DNA of 64,000 nt, taken from contig CAUYUJ010020571.1 of assembly GCA_963575745.1 (NCBI GenBank), positions 125,882-189,881 of the forward strand, in the 5' to 3' direction. The position numbers and the translations under genes were made by a program. The notes beneath the pieces are model-generated. The model ran no database searches. It was not told the origin of the DNA and saw only the letters and a list, made by a program, of their open reading frames with translations. Of this stretch, positions 21,430-31,109 are shown piece after piece (position 1 is the first letter of the stretch; each line of letters opens with the position of its first letter). Source of the DNA: Prorocentrum cordatum. Taxonomy: Eukaryota > Sar > Dinophyceae > Prorocentrales > Prorocentraceae.

Positions 21430-22255
21430 AGCACGACGAGGAGGAGGACGAGCAAGACCAGGAGGACGAGGACGAGCAGGAGCAGGACGAGGAGCAGGAG
21501 GAGCAGGAGAAGAAGGACGAGCAGGAGGAGGAGGAGGACGAGCAGGAGGAGGAGGACGACCAGGAGGAGGAGGACGACCAGGAAGAGGAGGAGGAGGAGG
21601 AGGAGGAGGAGGGGAGGACTACCAGGAGGAGGAGGAGGAGGAGGAGGAGGAGGAGGAGGAGGAGGAGGAGGAGGAGGGAGGAGGAGGAGGACTGAGAGGA
21701 GGGGGGGGGAGAGCACCAGGAGGAGGAGAACGAGGACCACCAGGAGGAGGAGGAGGGAGGAGGAGGAGGAGGAGGAGGAGGAGAGAACACCACGAGGAGG
21801 AGGACGAGCAAGACGAGGAGGACGAGAACGAGGGCGACCAGGAAGAGGAGGAGGAGGAGGAGGAGGAGGAGGGGAGGACTACCAGGAGGAGGAGGAGGAG
21901 GAGGAGGAGGAGGAGAGGAGGAGGAGGACGAGGAGGAGGAGGAGGAGGACGAGGAGGAGGAGGGGGGGGGAGAGCACCAGGAGGAGGAGAACGAGGACCA
22001 CCAGGAGGAGGAGGAGGAGGAGGAGGAGGAGGAGGAGGAGGAGAGGAGCACCAGGAGGAGGAGGACGAGCAAGACGAGGAGGACGAGAACGAGGACGAGC
22101 AGGAGGAAGAGGAGGAGGAGGAGGAGGAGGAGGAAGGAGCAGGAGAAAAATGAGGAGGAGGAGGAGGAGGAGGAGGAGGAGGAGCAGGAGAAAGAGGACG
22201 AGCAGGAGGAGCACGAGGACGAGCAGGAGGAGGAGGAGGAGGACGAGCAGGAGGG
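21430..22255. repeat. GGA/GAC purine tract in element A
   Basis: More than 800 bp of GGA and GAC triplets, with an internal duplication: a GAGAGCACCAGGAGGAGGAG block at about 21,709 and 21,971. The strand is almost free of pyrimidines apart from C. Confidence 0.95.
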
Positions 22256-22296
22256 GAGGGCGGCCGGCTGCCCCGGCCAGGCTCCTACACATGGCT

Positions 22297-22321
22297 GTTA
22301 GGTTGCTTTGCCGGGATAATT
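22297..22321 (+). other. Array-end motif between elements A and B
   Basis: GTTAGGTTGCTTTGCC followed by GGGATAATT; its left part overlaps the right TIR of A. Compare the motif at 1,778. Confidence 0.7.
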
Positions 22322-22444
22322 ACCTAACAGCGAAGACTGATAGGTTTCTAGTGGTCTCAAAAGAGAGCAGCAGATGACTCCACAGGGGGGTCTGGGCGGG
22401 TGCCGGACAGGGTGCCGCAGAACTCATTTTAAGCCAACAGTCAC

Positions 22445-22805
22445 ACACTTCGTGCTCTTCGACTTCCCAGAACTCCATTCCCGGGCCACATTCTGAATGC
22501 CCGGAGCCAACTGTAGGCCACTTCGTGCTCTTCGACTTCCCAGAACTCCATTCCCGGGCCACATTTTGAATGCCCGGAGCCAACTGTAGGCCACTTCGTG
22601 GTCTTCGAGTCCCCAGAACTCCATTCCCGGGCCACATTTTGAATGCCCGGAGCCAACTGTAGGCCACTTCGTGCTCTTCGAGTTCCCAGAACTCCATTCC
22701 CGGGCCACATTTTGAATGCCCGGAGCCAACTGTAGGCCACTTCGTGCTCTTCGAGTTCCCAGAACTCCATTCCCGGGCCACATTTTGAATGCCCGTAGCC
22801 AACTG
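22445..22805. repeat. 73-bp tandem array in element B
   Basis: About five units of the array described for element A, ending abruptly at GCCCGTAGCCAACTGAGGCTGAGG. Confidence 0.95.
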
Positions 22806-23835
22806 AGGCTGAGGCAGGCTGCTGCTGAGGCAGGCTGAGGCTGAGGCTGAGGCAGGCTGAGGCTGAGGCAGGCTGAGGCTGAGGCTGAGGTTGAGGCTGA
22901 GGCTGAGGCTGAAGCAGGCTGAGGCACACGCTGAGGCAAGCTGATGCTGAGGCAGGCTGAGGCTGAGGCTGAGGCTGATGCAGGCTGAGGCTGAGGCTGA
23001 GGAAAAGGTTGAGGCTGAGGCTAAGGTTGAGGCTGAAGCTGAAGCAGGCTGAGGCTGAGGCTGAGGCAGGCTGAGGCTGAGGCTTAGGCAAGCTGATACT
23101 GAGGCAGACTGAGGCTGAGGCTGAGGCAGGCTGAGGCTGAGGCAGGCTGAGGCTGAGGCAGGCTGAGGCAGGCTGAGGCAGGCTGAGGCTGAGGCTGAGG
23201 CTGAGGCTGAGGCTGAGGCTGAGGCTGAGGCTGAGGATGAGGCAGGCTGAAGCAGACGCTGAGGCAGGCTGAGGCCGAGGCTGAGGCAGGCTGTGGCTGA
23301 GGCTGAGGCTGAGGCAGGCTGAGGCTGAGGCTGATGCAGGCTGAGGCTGAGGCAGGCTGAGGCTGAGGCTGAGGCTGAGGCTGTGCTGTGGCTGAGGCTG
23401 AGGCTGAGGCAGGCTGAGGCAGACGCTGAGGCAGGCTGAGGCTGAGGAGGCTGAGGAGGAGGCTGAGGCTGAGGCTGAGGCTGAGGCTGAGCAGGCTGAG
23501 GCTGAGGCCGAGGCAGGCTGATGCTGAGGCTGAGGCAGGCTGATGCTGAGGAGGCAGGCTGAGGCTGAGGCTGAGGCAGGCTGAGGCTGAGGCTGAGGCA
23601 GGCTGAGGCTGAGGCTGAGGCAGGCTGATGCGGAGGCAGGCTGAGGCTGAGGCTGAGGCTGAGGCTGAGGCTGATGCAGGCTGAGGCTGAGGCAGGCTGA
23701 GGCTGAGGCCGAGGCTGAAGGCAGGCTGTGGCTGAGGCTGAGGCTGAAGCAAGCTGAGGCTGAGGCTGAGGCAGGCTGAGGCTGAGGCTGAGGCAGGCTG
23801 ATACTGAGGCAGGCTGAGGCTGAGGCTGTGACTGT
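22806..23835. repeat. GGCTGA hexanucleotide array
   Basis: About 1 kb of GGCTGA with frequent GGCAGGCTGA and GGCTGATGC variants. The hexamer keeps frame, so the - strand gives a long Ser/Ala/Gln/Pro/Leu-rich open frame; this is repeat translation. Confidence 0.95.
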
Positions 23836-23898
23836 GTCTGCCGTTGCCACTGCGACTGTCATCGCGAATGCGACTGCGACTGCGAGAACAGGAGAATT

Positions 23899-24273
23899 CT
23901 ACAACTGGATTCTCATCTGGATCTTAAGGGGAATGTTTCCATATATGCTTCTACACATCGCTACATAGCGTGCTGCCTGCTCCTGCAGCGCCACCAGCGT
24001 GCCTTGCAGCGCTTGCATCATTCGGACTGGAGCGATGTCATGCACTGGATCCACTGCAACTGTGAACTCTGCCACATTCTCATGCAGGTAGGCCATGTCA
24101 GGCTGTTCTGCTGCTTCTCCGTCTTTGTCTGTCTCTTTCTCCTCGTCAGACTCGTCTCCCGCCTCGTCGTCTCTGCCCACTTCCGGCGCTCTGGATGCTG
24201 GCCCCAACAGACGTACCGGGGCTTTGTCCGCACCGTCCACTGGTTGCAGACAAGCTTGGATGTGGTCTGGCAC
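23899..24273 (-). CDS. Possible acidic protein fragment
   Basis: 124 codons open on the - strand, acidic in the middle (DDEAGDESDEEKETDKDGE) and then moderately hydrophobic. It overlaps the left 19-bp direct repeat, no start other than GTG is available, and no family is recognised. It could be chance. Confidence 0.15.
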   Translation of the reverse strand: MPDHIQACLQPVDGADKAPVRLLGPASRAPEVGRDDEAGDESDEEKETDKDGEAAEQPDMAYLHENVAEFTVAVDPVHDIAPVRMMQALQGTLVALQEQAARYVAMCRSIYGNIPLKIQMRIQL

Positions 24274-24446
24274 GCCGTCATTGTCCAGGCCCCTTCATAA
24301 TCATCCATTCATCATCCATTTCGTTGTCCGTGCCTCTGTGTGCTCAACCCACTTTTCTGTTCTGTATATTGAATGCGCTGCTTCACCACGCCCCGCGGTG
24401 CTTCTCAGCCTGCCTAGTCATTTACGGTTCTTTCAGCCAACTAGCG

Positions 24447-24593
24447 ATGGTCAAGAAATTGGTTTTCAAAAAAAAATCTGCTACCAAAAGGTATCGACCC
24501 GCGCTGGCCCCTGGCATGGAGAAGAAAGATTTGGCCACTCCGAGGAGTGCAACTCTTCATTCGCTTCGCTCACTCCGCCGGCCCATGTTGTAG
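24447..24593 (+). CDS. Possible small basic protein or first exon
   Basis: ATG opens a 48-codon frame, MVKKLVFKKKSATKRYRPAL and onwards, strongly basic. It is followed by CTTCGG-rich repeat text to about 24,780 and then by the frame leading into the 361-codon ORF, the same exon/repeat/exon pattern seen in the CmcI-like gene. Joining is speculative; no clear splice sites were fixed. Confidence 0.25.
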   Translation: MVKKLVFKKKSATKRYRPALAPGMEKKDLATPRSATLHSLRSLRRPML

Positions 24594-24935
24594 CATCGCT
24601 GGCGCTTGCTTCCGTGCTCGGGCGCGGGCGTCTGAACGGCCTCCTCGGGCCGCTTCGGGGTTCTGAGGAGCTCCTTCGGAGCCTTCTGAGGGGTTCTGAC
24701 GAGCCTCTGAGGGCCTTTCTGGGGAAACCTCTTCGGTCCTCCTGAGCCTCTGGGAAATCTCTTCGCCTTTCTTGGGACTCCCTGGCGGGCCTCGGGGCCG
24801 CGCCCAGAGGGAAAACCATCGTGGATTAACGCGCCTCAGCTCCATTTCGGCCAGCGAACTTCAGGTCGCCGCCGTGCTGCGAGGAGAACGGCAAGGCGCT
24901 CCGGGTGCAGACGTGGTGGCAAAGTTACGCTTCAG

Positions 24936-26021
24936 ATGAATGTCATATCTTCACTGTTAGTTGGTGCAAAACCCCCAACAAGCAGATATGAGCGCTTCTT
25001 GTACAATGATGCCCTTGTTCGCTGTCGCATTTGCAGTGCCCCTCAATCTTCGAGTGCAGAACTGCATTTCGCATGTGGGGCATGCGCAGCTAAGCAGGCT
25101 CGGGATTGTATATGTTCAGGCATCGCATCTCTGCATGGCAATGTGAATTTAGAGCTCTTGTCAGAATTCGTTTCAGGTATCCGATCGCCAGAAAACCCTG
25201 TGTACCAACCATTTGACCCCGAGGATCAACGCAAACTGCAGGAATCCCTGGAGAAAGGTGCTGCGGTGCTTCTCAGCCTGCGGACTTCGCGCAGCACGAG
25301 TGTTTTGGTTCGTTCCCGCCACCTCGTGCGTCTGATCTACATTGCTGCCATGACGGGCTTGGCAGCGACCGTGGATGCTGCAGCGCCATACCTAGCTCAA
25401 AACGACTTGACAGGTTTCAGGCATTACCTCGACACTGCGGAGGTCGCGCACCGTGGCGGCCAGCACCCGGGGAAGATCTGTCGCGGCAACATTGCAGCGC
25501 AGCTTGTTGAGTTCACGCGCGTCGTCGGCAACAAGATGGCGCAACTGCTCTCCTCACGCACGCCCTCCCTGCAGACGGCCCAGCGGCGACAGGTGCTGCT
25601 CAGCCTTGCTCAAGTAGTTTTCCAAATGGCAAGCAAGCGCGAATTCAAGGTCGACGGATGCGGGGCATACAAGTGCAAACGAATCCTGGAAATCACCATG
25701 CTGGCTGGGCTCAGTTCCAAACTGACAGTGCCGCGTTTGCTGCCTGGTGACCTCTTGGCTTTGTCTGGTCGGTGGCCGGTTCCACGCGGATCGCGCCTTG
25801 CCTTGCGAAAGATCATGCCCGGCATGACCACGAAACTTCGCGAACAGCAGGCTTTGAAAGCGATCTCTTTGACACTGGGCTCCGGCGGCAATGGCAAGTC
25901 GGTTCCTGTCTGCACGATATCCGCAATGTTGTGCTTCTGGAATGAGCACAAGAATAACGTGTTGCAGTTGGTGCAGGAGTGGGTGCCCAAGATGCTGTCG
26001 CGGCAGGCGGCGAGCCGCTGA
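24936..26021 (+). CDS. Uncharacterised 361-aa protein with Cys-rich N-terminus
   Basis: One uninterrupted frame with balanced, protein-like composition, unlike the surrounding repeats. Residues 30-60 carry C30xxC33, C47xxC50 and C58xC60, a possible zinc-binding module. The remaining 300 residues look helical and soluble, with no membrane segment and no motif I recognise. The frame remains open upstream to at least 24,822 through a very basic stretch (GRRRAARRTARRSGCRRGGK), so the true start or a splice acceptor may lie earlier. It sits inside element B between direct repeats, so it may be cargo of a mobile or duplicated segment. Not a transposase as far as I can tell. Confidence 0.5.
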   Translation: MNVISSLLVGAKPPTSRYERFLYNDALVRCRICSAPQSSSAELHFACGACAAKQARDCICSGIASLHGNVNLELLSEFVSGIRSPENPVYQPFDPEDQRKLQESLEKGAAVLLSLRTSRSTSVLVRSRHLVRLIYIAAMTGLAATVDAAAPYLAQNDLTGFRHYLDTAEVAHRGGQHPGKICRGNIAAQLVEFTRVVGNKMAQLLSSRTPSLQTAQRRQVLLSLAQVVFQMASKREFKVDGCGAYKCKRILEITMLAGLSSKLTVPRLLPGDLLALSGRWPVPRGSRLALRKIMPGMTTKLREQQALKAISLTLGSGGNGKSVPVCTISAMLCFWNEHKNNVLQLVQEWVPKMLSRQAASR

Positions 26022-26029
26022 AGCGTTTG

Positions 26030-26225
26030 CCCACTTTTGCCCGCGGTACTTCTCAGCCCGCGGTGCCTCTCAGCCCGCGGTGCTTCTCAGCCCGCGGTTG
26101 TTTTTCTAGACGCGTCTGTGCTGATGGGGCAGCACTGTTTTCTTCGCATACACTTCGAGCTTTTCTAGACACGTCGGTGCTGATGGGGCAGCGCTGTCTT
26201 CTGCGCAGACACTTCGACTCTTCTG
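26030..26225 (+). repeat. Two short tandem duplications
   Basis: CCCGCGGTGCTTCTCAG-type units (26,038-26,098), then two copies of a 60-bp phrase containing GTGCTGATGGGGCAGC (26,104-26,163 and 26,164-26,222). Confidence 0.8.
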
Positions 26226-26319
26226 GGCCGTGACTCCCTGCCAGAAAAATCATACATTGATACCAGATTCTCGTCTTCACCCACGTCCACTGTTCCCTTC
26301 GATCATCAACGCGGACATG

Positions 26320-26470
26320 AACAATATAGCACAGAGCACGCACAGCACACAGCACACACACACAGTGCCGCAGCACATAGCACGCACACACAGTGCCGCA
26401 GCACATCACAAAACAACATGGCACACCACACAGCATACACAGCACACCCATACACACACGCACATAACAC
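26320..26470. repeat. CA-rich tandem repeats
   Basis: ACACACAGTGCCGCAGCACA appears twice within CA-rich sequence. Confidence 0.8.
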
Positions 26471-26479
26471 AAGGGGGTG

Positions 26480-26690
26480 CGCTGCGGGCGTTGATAGCAG
26501 TGTCTCGTTTGGACATATATCCATTCAAATTCCTTGCGTTGATAGCAGTGCCCCGTTTGGACATACATCCATTCAAGCTCCGTGCGTTGATAGCAGTGTC
26601 TTGTTTGGACACACATCCATTCAAATTCCGTGCGTTGATAGCAGTGTCTCGTTTGGACACGCATCCATTCAAATTCCGTGCGTTGATTTC
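26480..26690 (+). repeat. 47-bp tandem repeat, four units
   Basis: GCGTTGATAGCAGTGTCTCG, then TTTGGACA and ATCCATTCAAATTCC, repeats at a 47-48 bp step. Confidence 0.9.
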
Positions 26691-26757
26691 TTATTGCTAC
26701 TATTACTGTGACTGTTACTGCTGCTGCATGCCTCCAGCTATGCTTCTACACATCGCT

Positions 26758-26782
26758 GTTAGGTTGCTTTGCCGGGATAATT
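26758..26782 (+). other. Array-end motif between elements B and C
   Basis: Identical to the copy at 22,297-22,321, followed by extra T residues before the left end of element C. Confidence 0.7.
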
Positions 26783-26786
26783 TTTT

Positions 26787-27797
26787 ACCTAACAGCTTGT
26801 TCTGATAGGTTTCTAGTGGTGTCAAAAGAGAGCAGCAGATGACTCCACAGGGGGGTCTGGGCGGGTGCCGGACAGGGTGCCGCAGAAGTCGTTTTAAGCA
26901 AACAGTCACACACTTCGTGCTCTTCGACCTCCCAGAACTCCATTCCCGGGCCACATTCTGAATGCCCGGAGCCAACTGTAGGCCACTTCGTGCTCTTCGA
27001 CTTCCCAGAACTCCATTCCCGGGCCACATTTTGAATGCCCGGAGCCAACTGTAGGCCACTTCGTGGTCTTCGAGTTCCCAGAACTCCATTCCCGGGCCAC
27101 ATTTTGAATGCCCGGAGCCAACTGTAGGCCACTTCGTGCTCTTCGAGTTCCCAGAACTCCATTCCCGGGCCACATTTTGAATGCCCGGAGCCAACTCTAG
27201 GCCATTCGTGCTCTTCGAGTTCCCAGAACTCCATTCCCGGGCCATATTTTGAATGCCCGTAGCCAACTGTAGGCAACTTCGTGCTCTTCGACTTCCCAGA
27301 ACTCCCATTCCTGGGCCACATTTTCAGCAGGGGCAAGAGCACGACGAGGAGGAGGACGAGCAAGACCAGGAGGACGAGGACGAGCAGGAGCAGGACGAGG
27401 AGCAGGAGGAGCAGGAGAAGGACGAGCAGGAGGAGGAGGAGGAGGAGGAGGACGAGGACGACCAGGAGAGGAGGAGGAGGAGGAGGAGGAGGAGGAGGAG
27501 GATGAAGAGGAGGAGGAGGAGGAGGAGGAGGAGGAGGAGGAGGAGGAGGAGGAGGAGGAGGAGGACGAGGAGGAGGAGGAGGAGGAGGGGGGGGGAGAGC
27601 ACCAGGAGGAGGAGAACGAGGACCACCAGGAGGAGGAGAACGAGGACCACCAGGAGGAGGAGCCAGGATGCATAGCAGTGACCGCCGCCGCCGCCGTCGC
27701 CGCCGCCACCGCCGTCGTCGACGTCACCTTTTTTGTCGCTGCCTTTTCGTCGAGATGCTGTTCGACCCAGAGATGCTCCTACACATGGCTGTTAGGT
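26787..27797. mobile_element. TIR-bounded element C
   Basis: Left ACCTAACAGC at 26,787-26,796 and right GCTGTTAGGT at 27,788-27,797. Inside: the same leader, a 73-bp array (about 26,900-27,320), a GGA tract (27,340-27,665) and a short CGCCGC segment. Closely related to A. Confidence 0.7.
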
Positions 27798-27815
27798 TGC
27801 TTTGCCAGGATAATT
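27791..27815 (+). other. Array-end motif at the right edge of element C
   Basis: GTTAGGTTGCTTTGCCAGGA then TAATT, one base different from the copies after A and B. Repeat H resumes two or three bases later. Confidence 0.7.
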
Positions 27816-27816
27816 T

Positions 27817-29480
27817 ACATGTTTTCCGCGTCCTGGGCCTCGGAGGCCGCCGCCTCCGACCCCCCATGGGAGGACGGGGCGCCTGGGGAGTTCCAAAATA
27901 GTCCAGGAGGGCCTCCAGAGGCTCCCAAGACGGCCAAAGCGGGCCCCGAGTCGCCGAAAGACCGCTCCAGGACGCCCAAGATAGGCCCGAGACGGCCCGA
28001 GAGGCCCCCCAAGGCACTCCACGACGCTTCAAGACGCCTCTCCACAGCGCTTCAAGATGCCGAAATCGCTATTTTTACTAATGTTTTCGAACGATTTTGG
28101 CCTTCCAGCCTTTTCGGCTGTCCGACGTTCCAAGACGGCTCAATACGGCTCAATTGGCCCCCAAGAGCGCCCCAAGACGGCCCAAGAGGGCCCCAATACG
28201 GTTTTAGAGTCGCCGAAGACAGCCCAACAGAGCCCCACGACGGCCCCAAGATGCGCCCAAGAGGGGGGCCACGACTCCCAAATTCCACCCTCCCGCTTGA
28301 AGAGTGCCCCAGGAGACCCCAAGGAGGCCCGAAGAGGCCCCGGGAGGCCCCCAAGAGGCACCCAGGAGGCCCAGGAGGCCCAAACGAGGCCTACAGAGGC
28401 CACAAAACAGTCCCGAGGAGGCCCCACCACGGTCCCAAAACGGCTACCGAGAAGCTGCGAAATTGCCTTCACGACGTCCCCGACAGGCCAACCACGAGAT
28501 CCAAACCAACACCCATGAGGCCTTTGACCCACCACCCAGGGCACGGTGGCGGCAGCAGTGACAGCACTTGTGCACAGCATGTTCCGGCGGGAGACTTCCG
28601 GAACACGCTGCAGGAGGAGGAGGAGGAGGAGGAGGAGGATCAGGAGTAGAGAGAGCTGGATTGGGAGGAGGAGGAGGAGGAGGGGGACGAGGAGGAGGAA
28701 GAGGCCTCCAAGACAACTTTAAGATAACCGAAGAGGCTTCCAAGAGGGCCCTGGACGGCCCACGAGGGCCCCAATGCGGTGCCTGAAGCGCCCAAGACGG
28801 CCCGAGAGGGCCCCAAGACGGCCCCAAGAGAGAGGCCCAAGAAGGGAAACACGAACCGATAATCCGAGCTTTCTACCCCGAGAGTTTCTCGGGAAGTCCC
28901 AAGAGGCCCCCAATCGGATCCAAGAGGCCCCCAAGAAGCTCCCAAGAGGGCCGACGAGGTTCCAAGAAATCTCCCAAGGTGGCCCCAAGAGGCACAATTC
29001 ATTGTTTTACGATTGGGCTTTGACGGGTTTTATTTTTTTCTGTCTTTTGGCATCCCGATGCTCCAAGACGGCCCAAGAGGCTTTCAATACCGCTCCCATA
29101 TAGAGGAAGAGGCCTCCAAGAGGGCCCCACTACTTCCCGCGAGGGCCCCAAGACGGTGCCTGAAGCGCCCAAGACGGCCCGAGAGAGCCCCAAGAGCCCC
29201 AAGAGAGGCCCAAGACGGGGAATGCGACCCAACAGGAGAGCGTCCCCCCCAAAAGGCCCACAGGAGGCCGCAAGAGGCCCCCAAGTGGTCTGACGAGGAC
29301 CCCAAAAGCTTCCCGAGGGCCTAAAAGGCCCTTAGAAGACGCCCAAGAGGTTTTAAAATAGCCCAAGAGTGCCCTCGATGCGTCAAATCTGCTTCCAGGA
29401 GGCCTCCGGGAGGCTTCCGGATTGCCTCAATCTGGCCGCAGGTGGCCTCAAGTCGGGCCTCCACGCAGCTAATAGCTAAG
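27817..29480 (+). repeat. Dispersed repeat H, right piece
   Basis: Matches 62,414-64,000 closely over about 1.6 kb in the same orientation, including GAACGATTTTGGCCTTCCAG at 28,090 and 62,687, TTCCGGCGGGAG near 28,582, a GGA tract (28,612-28,700) and TTGGGCTTTGACGGG at 29,014. The text between is CCAAGACGGCCC-type. Small indels separate the copies. The apparent ORFs on both strands are repeat translation. Confidence 0.9.
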
Positions 29481-29671
29481 ACGGCCAATGACGGCTTCAT
29501 ATTGCAGAACCGATGCCCCCAAGGGACCCCCAGGCGCCCCCCCAAAAAACACCCAAGAGGTGCTTCCAACAGCCAGTTGACGAAGCATGCGGAACACCCC
29601 AGAAGCTCCTCAGATGCCGTCGCGCGCCTGTGCTTGATAGCGTTGTCCAAGATCGTCCAGCGTCCCCCCGG
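29481..29671 (+). repeat. 3' part of repeat H, inverted copy at 57,225
   Basis: TGCTTGATAGCGTTGTCCAA and neighbouring text are found inverted at 57,240-57,350 (with GACAGCGCTATCAAGCACAG). Confidence 0.75.
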
Positions 29672-29724
29672 CCTGGGCTAGAACCTGAGCGCGCGCGAAG
29701 CGCGCGCGATGGTTCTAGCCCAGG
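29672..29724. repeat. CGCGCG foldback hairpin, 53 bp
   Basis: Outer stem CCTGGGCTAGAACC pairs perfectly with GGTTCTAGCCCAGG, and the inner stem GCGCGCGC closes a GAA-type loop. The same inner core occurs at 41,590, 57,130, 57,190, with shortened ones at 60,655 and 62,238. Confidence 0.9.
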
Positions 29725-29990
29725 GGCCCGAAAACAGCTGCCCGACCCTCCATGGGAGTACTGGGGCTCATTTTCCTTGTGTTTTTACGGGGGTTCGGCG
29801 TCCCGGGCCTCGGAGGCCGCCGCGATGGTCCCGGACATTTTCCAGATCCTCGGCGCGGGCTCCAAGACCATTCCGCAGAGGGCTCCAACAGGCTCCAGGG
29901 TAGCCCAAACGGGCTCCAAGACGGCTCCAGGAACGACTGCAGGGTCTAATTTTTCTTGTGTTTTCTGCAAGACGGCTCCAGGAAGACTGC
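29719..29990 (+). repeat. Dispersed repeat H, start of another copy
   Basis: GGGGCCCGAAAACAGCTGCC, CTCATTTTCCTTGTG and GGCCTCGGAGGCCGCCGC appear in the same order as at 20,811/27,817 and 62,346, then the copy diverges into GGCTCCAAGACGG text. Confidence 0.85.
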
Positions 29991-30620
29991 ATGTCTTATG
30001 AGGATGGCTTCCGCTTCTTGCCACGAGCATCCCAAACTGCCTGAACGGTTCCCACTCGCCTTCACCAAACCCAGCGCTTGCCCAAGCGCGTTCCGGACGG
30101 TCTTCGCCGGAACGCGCTGGAATGATCACGCGCTGCGGTTTCCCATGCCACCGTCCTCGGACGTGGGCGCCCTGCTACGAACGCGTTCCGGGAAGATGCT
30201 CCCGGAACGCGCTGAAAAGATATGGCCACATCTCGGGGACGCTCCCGGCACCGCTCCCCCAGCCTTTCCGGGCAGCCTCCACAGCGCTCCAGGTGGGCCC
30301 AAGACGCCCCCCAGGAGCCCCCAGAATGCGAAAGGATGGCCCAAGACGCTCCCGAGCAGCTCAAGTCAGCCTTCCGACGGCTCTCGAGGCTCCCAGGTGG
30401 CCTCCAAGAGACCCCAAGAAGTCTGATAGGTACCACGGTGCGGCCCGAAGAGGCCAACATCGTATATGTTCCATGGTCTTTTCAATGTTTTTGGCTCCTC
30501 GCGTTTTCGAGCTTCCAACGGTCCAAGACTGCCGAAGAGCCTCCCAAGACCGCCCCAAGACCACCCAAGAGACCCTCGGGACGGCCCCAAGACTGGCCAA
30601 GAAGGCTCCAAGACTGCCGA
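29991..30620. repeat. CCAAGA-type repeat with GGAACGCGCTGGAA phrases
   Basis: Begins with GGAACGCGCT repeated at 30,110 and 30,203, then CCAAGACGCCC text. A junction of the 365-bp family, AACATCGTATATGTTCCATGG, is at 30,458. Confidence 0.6.
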
Positions 30621-30930
30621 AGATCAGAGCGTGAATTACCTCCCCCGCTTTCGCTTCCAGGCAAAATCAAGTCATACCACGCGCCTCCTCGTCAAGCGGC
30701 CTGACAAGCGCAGGCCGTAGTTTGGCATCGTTTGGTATCTCTTGGAAGCGAGGGTGGTCAAAAGCGAGGTAGGTTTGTTTTCCCCCTAGAAGAGGCGCCC
30801 AGCACAGGCCCAGACCACCCCAGAGCGGGCCCAAGACGGGCCCAGGAGCGGGAGCAGGAGGCTTCCAGAGACCCCCGAGACGCCTGGGACCCCCCAGAGG
30901 CCCCCAACACACCCCAGTCGCAGGCCTAGA
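30621..30930. other. No gene seen
   Basis: Unique sequence then CCCAGAG/GGGCCCAAG text. Nothing I can name. Confidence 0.4.
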
Positions 30931-30933
30931 GAT

Positions 30934-31109
30934 TGACACCAACACCAATATCGGCGCTGTTCCTCCACCGAGGGAAGAAAGATCCCGATCTCGGTGATGG
31001 TGGTAATATTTTGGCTTCCAAGGTGGCCGAAATATTACCACCAACATCGAAATCTAGGATCATCTCCCCCCTGTGGAGGTAGCCCCCTTGTCTTGGTGTT
31101 GGTGCCCAT
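30934..31109. repeat. Foldback inverted repeat, about 175 bp
   Basis: ACACCAACACCAA on the left pairs with TTGGTGTTGGTG on the right, and GGTGGTAATATTT pairs with AAATATTACCACC around a centre near 31,022. Arms are about 85 bp with mismatches. Confidence 0.75.

Larger units (their letters stand above)
20879..22303. mobile_element. TIR-bounded element A
   Basis: Begins ACCTAACAGC (20,879-20,888) and ends with the inverse GCTGTTAGGT (22,294-22,303). Inside: a leader of about 120 bp, a 73-bp tandem array (21,000-21,415) and a long GAGGAC/GGA tract (21,430-22,255). No transposase-like ORF, so non-autonomous if mobile. Confidence 0.7.
23944..26757. mobile_element. 2.8-kb segment between 19-bp direct repeats
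   Basis: TATGCTTCTACACATCGCT occurs at 23,944-23,962 and 26,739-26,757. In elements A and C the related sequence (CTCCTACACATGGCTGTTAGG) appears only once, next to the right TIR. The segment carries the 361-codon ORF. A 19-bp duplication is long for a target site, so a recombination or tandem-duplication origin is also possible. Confidence 0.6.
22322..26764. mobile_element. TIR-bounded element B, enlarged by an insertion
   Basis: Left ACCTAACAGC at 22,322-22,331, right GCTGTTAGGT at 26,755-26,764. It shares the leader and 73-bp array with A and C, but has a GCTGAG-type tract instead of GGA. The part from 23,944 to 26,757 is bounded by 19-bp direct repeats and looks inserted. Confidence 0.65.

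Noticed and set aside
21373-22377. 334-codon Arg/Gly-rich and Glu-rich frames in the GGA tract
   Set aside because: Triplet microsatellite; every frame on both strands is low-complexity.
22441-23862. 473-codon open frame on the - strand rich in Ser, Ala, Gln, Pro and Leu
   Set aside because: It is the translation of the GGCTGA hexanucleotide array joined to the 73-bp satellite.
24018-24308. Second - strand frame overlapping 23,899-24,273
   Set aside because: Overlaps in another phase with no better composition; neither can be supported strongly.
27400-27430. Bacterial-style operons, ribosome binding sites and terminators
   Set aside because: Nothing in the window suggests a prokaryote; the spliced-leader relic, intron and retroelements indicate a eukaryotic nuclear genome.
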